Shown: positions 61,435 through 64,000 of the stretch, one piece after another
Layout: the number at the start of each line of letters is the position of its first letter
How positions within the stretch are numbered: position 1 is the stretch's first letter
Source: an uncultured Christensenellaceae bacterium
GTDB taxonomy: Bacteria; Bacillota; Clostridia; Christensenellales; Pumilibacteraceae
Assembly (NCBI GenBank): GCA_910587455.1
Contig: CAJULK010000010.1
Coordinates: forward strand, 1-64,000
Reading direction: 5' to 3'
DNA length: 64,000 nucleotides
Made by a program: the position numbers and the translations under genes
The notes under the pieces: generated by a model
Databases searched by the model: none
What the model was told of the DNA's origin: nothing
Seen by the model: only the letters and a program-made list of their open reading frames with translations

Positions 61435-61713
61435 GTGAACAAAGTGATCCCCATCCTGTCTCTGACAGTCGCGGCGTTCGATATTTTTATATCGACGATA
61501 GCGATGATAACTTCCGCGATCGCATTGGACGTTTCGCAGGTGTGGCTCGTCGCCGCGCCCGCAGCCGTCGTCGCGCTCGTCGTTTCGCTCGTATCGGTAG
61601 GATTCGACGCGTTCTTTTGGAAGAGCAAGCTGTGCCGCGCCGCACTGTTCGTAAACGTGGCGGCTTTCGCTTTGTCGGGCGCATCGACAGTTATGTGGCT
61701 GTGCGCGAGATAG
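61435..61713 (+). CDS. Small integral membrane protein
   Basis: A 92-residue protein made almost wholly of three hydrophobic helices (about 5-29, 36-60 and 68-88), with a charged hinge (FFWKSKLCR). I do not recognise a family. I support it as a gene because of the strong promoter with matching start codon (GTG, 6 nt after the -10) and the membrane-protein composition. It is divergent from the CotH-like gene and convergent with the ABC permease; the 105-nt gap after it holds no obvious terminator. Confidence 0.65.
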   Translation: MNKVIPILSLTVAAFDIFISTIAMITSAIALDVSQVWLVAAPAAVVALVVSLVSVGFDAFFWKSKLCRAALFVNVAAFALSGASTVMWLCAR

Positions 61714-61818
61714 CCGTACCGTATAGCTTGCGGCGCCCGGAACTTTCGCCCGCAATCGCCGAACATCAAATCGATCATAGACGCCGCATACTCCGCCGTT
61801 TCGTTTTCGATCGTACCG

Positions 61819-64000
61819 CTACTCCCCTGCAAGCAGGTCGCGCGGCACGATCTTTTTTATTTTAAGCGATAACAAACAGGACAGACCGAACGACAAAACG
61901 ACAAGCGCGATCCCTGCCGATGCCGAGAAAACAACCGGAATATCGAACATGCACTTTACAATACCCATCGAGCTCAAAAACAGCGACATGAGCGGGTTGA
62001 TGACAAGACAGCTTATAATAATGCCGACGGTTGTCGAAAGAACGATTGCCGGCATAAACGACAGCGCCGTCTGCAAAACGAGTTGCTTCGTCGTAAATCC
62101 CAAAGATTTAAGTATTCCGTATTCTCGCATTTTGTTCGTGAGCATGGTACGTACCAAAAGATAAAGCACAAACGCGATAACTATCGCCGCAAGCGCGAGA
62201 ATGGCTATCACTATCATAGTCATCAACGATACGTAAACGCTGCCCACTCCGTCGATAGACGCCTTGACATTGACAGCGGCGTTCACTTTGCCCGCAAAAT
62301 CGCTTTTCATTTCTTCGTTGAAAGCGTCCACGTCCGCACCTTGAACAAGATCTATATAGTAACTGACGTTCGCGAGCGTACCGAGCCGTTCGTAACCACG
62401 TCTTGTCAGCAGACAGTCTCGCCCCAAATTGTTCGTTATCTGAGTCAATCCGCTGATAAGATATGTTTCCGTTCTGCCGTTCGACGCGATTTCTATCTCG
62501 TTGCCCACCTTAAATCCCCTCTCTTTTGCGTATTTCGCGGCAATCGCTATTTCATTGTCATACTTGGGGAATCTGCCCTTAAACACAACGTTTCGGTTGT
62601 TCACCTTCGAAAAATCGTCGCACAACGTTGCCAAAAGTTCGACACCGCCGACGTGGGATATGTTCACAGAATTATAAAGATATACTTTTTCCACGCGACC
62701 GTCCGCATCTGCTTTCGACAAAAATTCGTTCTCGGCTTCCGTGCTTACGTTTATACAGCTGTCGGCTGTTTCGCCGACTATCAAATTCAAAAACGGAGTC
62801 TTGTCCGCAATTACGTTTTCGGTCATAAGTCCGGAAAACGCGACGACGAGCGAAAGGACGAGCATTGTTATGCAAACGGTTATATTGTGCTTGACGCCCG
62901 ACAGCGTGGTTTTAAGGGCAAGCGCGACGTTTAACGGCGCTTTGGTCTTTTCGAGCGGAACGTGATTTTTCCTGAAGTTATGAGTGCGCACGCCCGATCT
63001 CAATGCCACGATGGGTTCTATCTTTTTGATTTTGCGCGCGGACAGCCAAACGCAAAGCGCTACCGTTCCGACCGAGATCAAAAGAGAAAGTATTGCGGGC
63101 AACGGTAATAATCGGATCGCATACGGTATTCCCGTCTGAGCGATCATCATAGCGTTGACAGCGGGAAAAAGCGCATAAGAGAGCGCCGCGCCCGCGATCG
63201 ACGCTATTGCGACGAGCATAGAAAATTGCAATAACAGCGAACATACGAGCTGTCTCGACGTATAACCGACAGCTTTCAGCGCACCGAGACTTTTGATATT
63301 GACTTGTACGTAATTGATGATATTCGATACAATTACAACGAGCGCTATCAAAAGCACCAAAAACGCCATTACGCTCATGATGACCGAACATATGCCCTGC
63401 GATATGTACCGCGCCTGCAAAACCGTATCTAAATTATTGCTTATTACTTCAATATTGGGAAACCGTTCCGTGACCTTGCTTTTGAGCACGGCTACGTATT
63501 TCATATTTTCGCTTGCGTCGCACAGCCTTATCGAGCACAAAGTCGCACGCGCGGTGAATCCCCGCTCCTCCAGCTCGGAATATTTGTCGCGCGTAAGGAT
63601 GATTTCCGTCAGCGAGCAGTTATGCGAACCCATCATTACGCTGTTGAAAAAACCGCAAACGGTGTAACTTAAGGCATTGCTCCCGATATTTATTTCGATG
63701 GTTTTGCCGACCGCTATGTCTTTCGATTTATACAGCATAGGCAAGTATACACCGCTTTGGGTATTGCCGCTCTCCGTAATTTCCGCTCTGCCCACCGAAC
63801 GGTCGAGCGCGATATCCTTTTCCAAAAATACGAACCACCCGTTCATAGTCCCGCCGTTATACGGGAATGTGCCCACCGTGTGCATACAGTCGTCCAAGCG
63901 GTACTGCGCGACATTACCGTCTTTTTCGAGCGTTCGGATCAAAAATTCACGCGCTTCGCCCCTATCGTCGTCCACGGACAGCGTAACGTGTTCGGCATTG
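61819..64000 (-). CDS. FtsX-type ABC transporter permease (partial; N-terminus outside the window)
   Basis: At least 727 residues of a MacB/FtsX-fold permease; the reading frame stays open to base 64000. Visible are an extracellular domain, a first FtsX block of three helices (VIMSVMAFLVLLIALVVIVSNI onward, with SLGALKAVGYTSRQLV), an internal helix near LVLSLVVAFSGLM, a second extracellular domain, and a final FtsX block (AIVIAFVLYLLVRTMLTNK, with YGILKSLGFTTKQLV), ending in a short tail. Such permeases work with a LolD-like ATPase in export, lipoprotein handling or peptide resistance. The partner ATPase is not in the window and may lie beyond 64000. The substrate is unknown. Confidence 0.88.
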   Translation of the reverse strand, partial: NAEHVTLSVDDDRGEAREFLIRTLEKDGNVAQYRLDDCMHTVGTFPYNGGTMNGWFVFLEKDIALDRSVGRAEITESGNTQSGVYLPMLYKSKDIAVGKTIEINIGSNALSYTVCGFFNSVMMGSHNCSLTEIILTRDKYSELEERGFTARATLCSIRLCDASENMKYVAVLKSKVTERFPNIEVISNNLDTVLQARYISQGICSVIMSVMAFLVLLIALVVIVSNIINYVQVNIKSLGALKAVGYTSRQLVCSLLLQFSMLVAIASIAGAALSYALFPAVNAMMIAQTGIPYAIRLLPLPAILSLLISVGTVALCVWLSARKIKKIEPIVALRSGVRTHNFRKNHVPLEKTKAPLNVALALKTTLSGVKHNITVCITMLVLSLVVAFSGLMTENVIADKTPFLNLIVGETADSCINVSTEAENEFLSKADADGRVEKVYLYNSVNISHVGGVELLATLCDDFSKVNNRNVVFKGRFPKYDNEIAIAAKYAKERGFKVGNEIEIASNGRTETYLISGLTQITNNLGRDCLLTRRGYERLGTLANVSYYIDLVQGADVDAFNEEMKSDFAGKVNAAVNVKASIDGVGSVYVSLMTMIVIAILALAAIVIAFVLYLLVRTMLTNKMREYGILKSLGFTTKQLVLQTALSFMPAIVLSTTVGIIISCLVINPLMSLFLSSMGIVKCMFDIPVVFSASAGIALVVLSFGLSCLLSLKIKKIVPRDLLAGE

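Noticed and set aside
61431..61865. Two other overlapping frames (plus 61431-61865, minus 61392-61832) at the small membrane gene
   Set aside because: Only the 61435-61713 frame has a matching promoter and a coherent membrane-protein sequence.

Overview
The window looks like chromosome from an anaerobic, Clostridia-like member of the Bacillota. The clues are the 5' half of a 16S rRNA gene, a T-box leader in front of thrS, an RqcP-type S4 protein, a KtrAB potassium system, a Spo0A-C-like domain, a CotH-like lipoprotein and near-consensus sigma-A promoters (several are exactly TTGACA-N17-TATAAT). Coding sequence is moderately GC-rich and intergenic sequence is clearly AT-richer. No phage, plasmid or CRISPR features are visible. 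The taxonomic placement is inference from gene content, because no alignment could be run.

Layout. 1-0.9 kb: 16S rRNA, leaving leftwards, with its promoter. 1.0-4.6 kb (+): rqcP, ispDF fusion, ktrB, ktrA. 4.7-16.6 kb (-): one gene for a 3,948-residue membrane-anchored surface protein with an N-terminal ALK/LTK-like glycine-rich region and many cadherin-like modules; its promoter is packed with DNA dyads. 16.9-20.1 kb (+): a membrane-tethered PadR-type regulator, a Xer-like tyrosine recombinase and an orphan Spo0A-C-like protein. 20.3-20.6 kb: an AT-rich cupin gene. 39.1 down to 20.7 kb (-): nine genes reading one way from one perfect promoter. They encode a giant subtilase with PA, Ig-like and BspA-type leucine-rich regions, two lipoproteins with InlB-type repeats, a complete oligopeptide ABC importer (A-B-C-D-F) and a small membrane protein. 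39.4-43.9 kb (-): proC-rnhA, a TVP38/DedA-family membrane protein and T-box-controlled thrS. 44.0 kb (+): tRNA-Trp. 44.3-58.7 kb (-): a housekeeping block, in transcription order ftsK, a degenerate ftsK paralogue, rimO, pgsA, a cinA-like gene, recA, ruvA, ruvB, queA, (a structured RNA candidate on the other strand), tgt, ygjP-like, ruvC. 59-61.4 kb: a zinc-ribbon protein and a CotH-family lipoprotein. 61.4-61.7 kb (+): a small membrane protein. 61.8-64.0 kb: an FtsX-type ABC permease cut by the window edge.

How the genes fit together. The 20.7-39.1 kb locus reads as a peptide-scavenging unit: a surface protease makes peptides, and lipoproteins and the Opp importer capture and import them. The 44-58.7 kb block groups chromosome translocation and recombination genes (ftsK, recA, ruvABC) with two consecutive queuosine enzymes (queA, tgt).

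Most unusual observations: (i) a second FtsK-like protein that has lost both the Walker A lysine and the Walker B aspartate but carries two winged-helix gamma-like domains; (ii) a PadR regulator fused to four membrane helices, next to a recombinase and divergent from the giant surface gene; (iii) the subtilase-LRR-Opp operon; (iv) several genes whose -10 box lies exactly 6 nt before the start codon, which implies leaderless mRNAs; (v) a strongly folded intergenic RNA candidate between queA and tgt.
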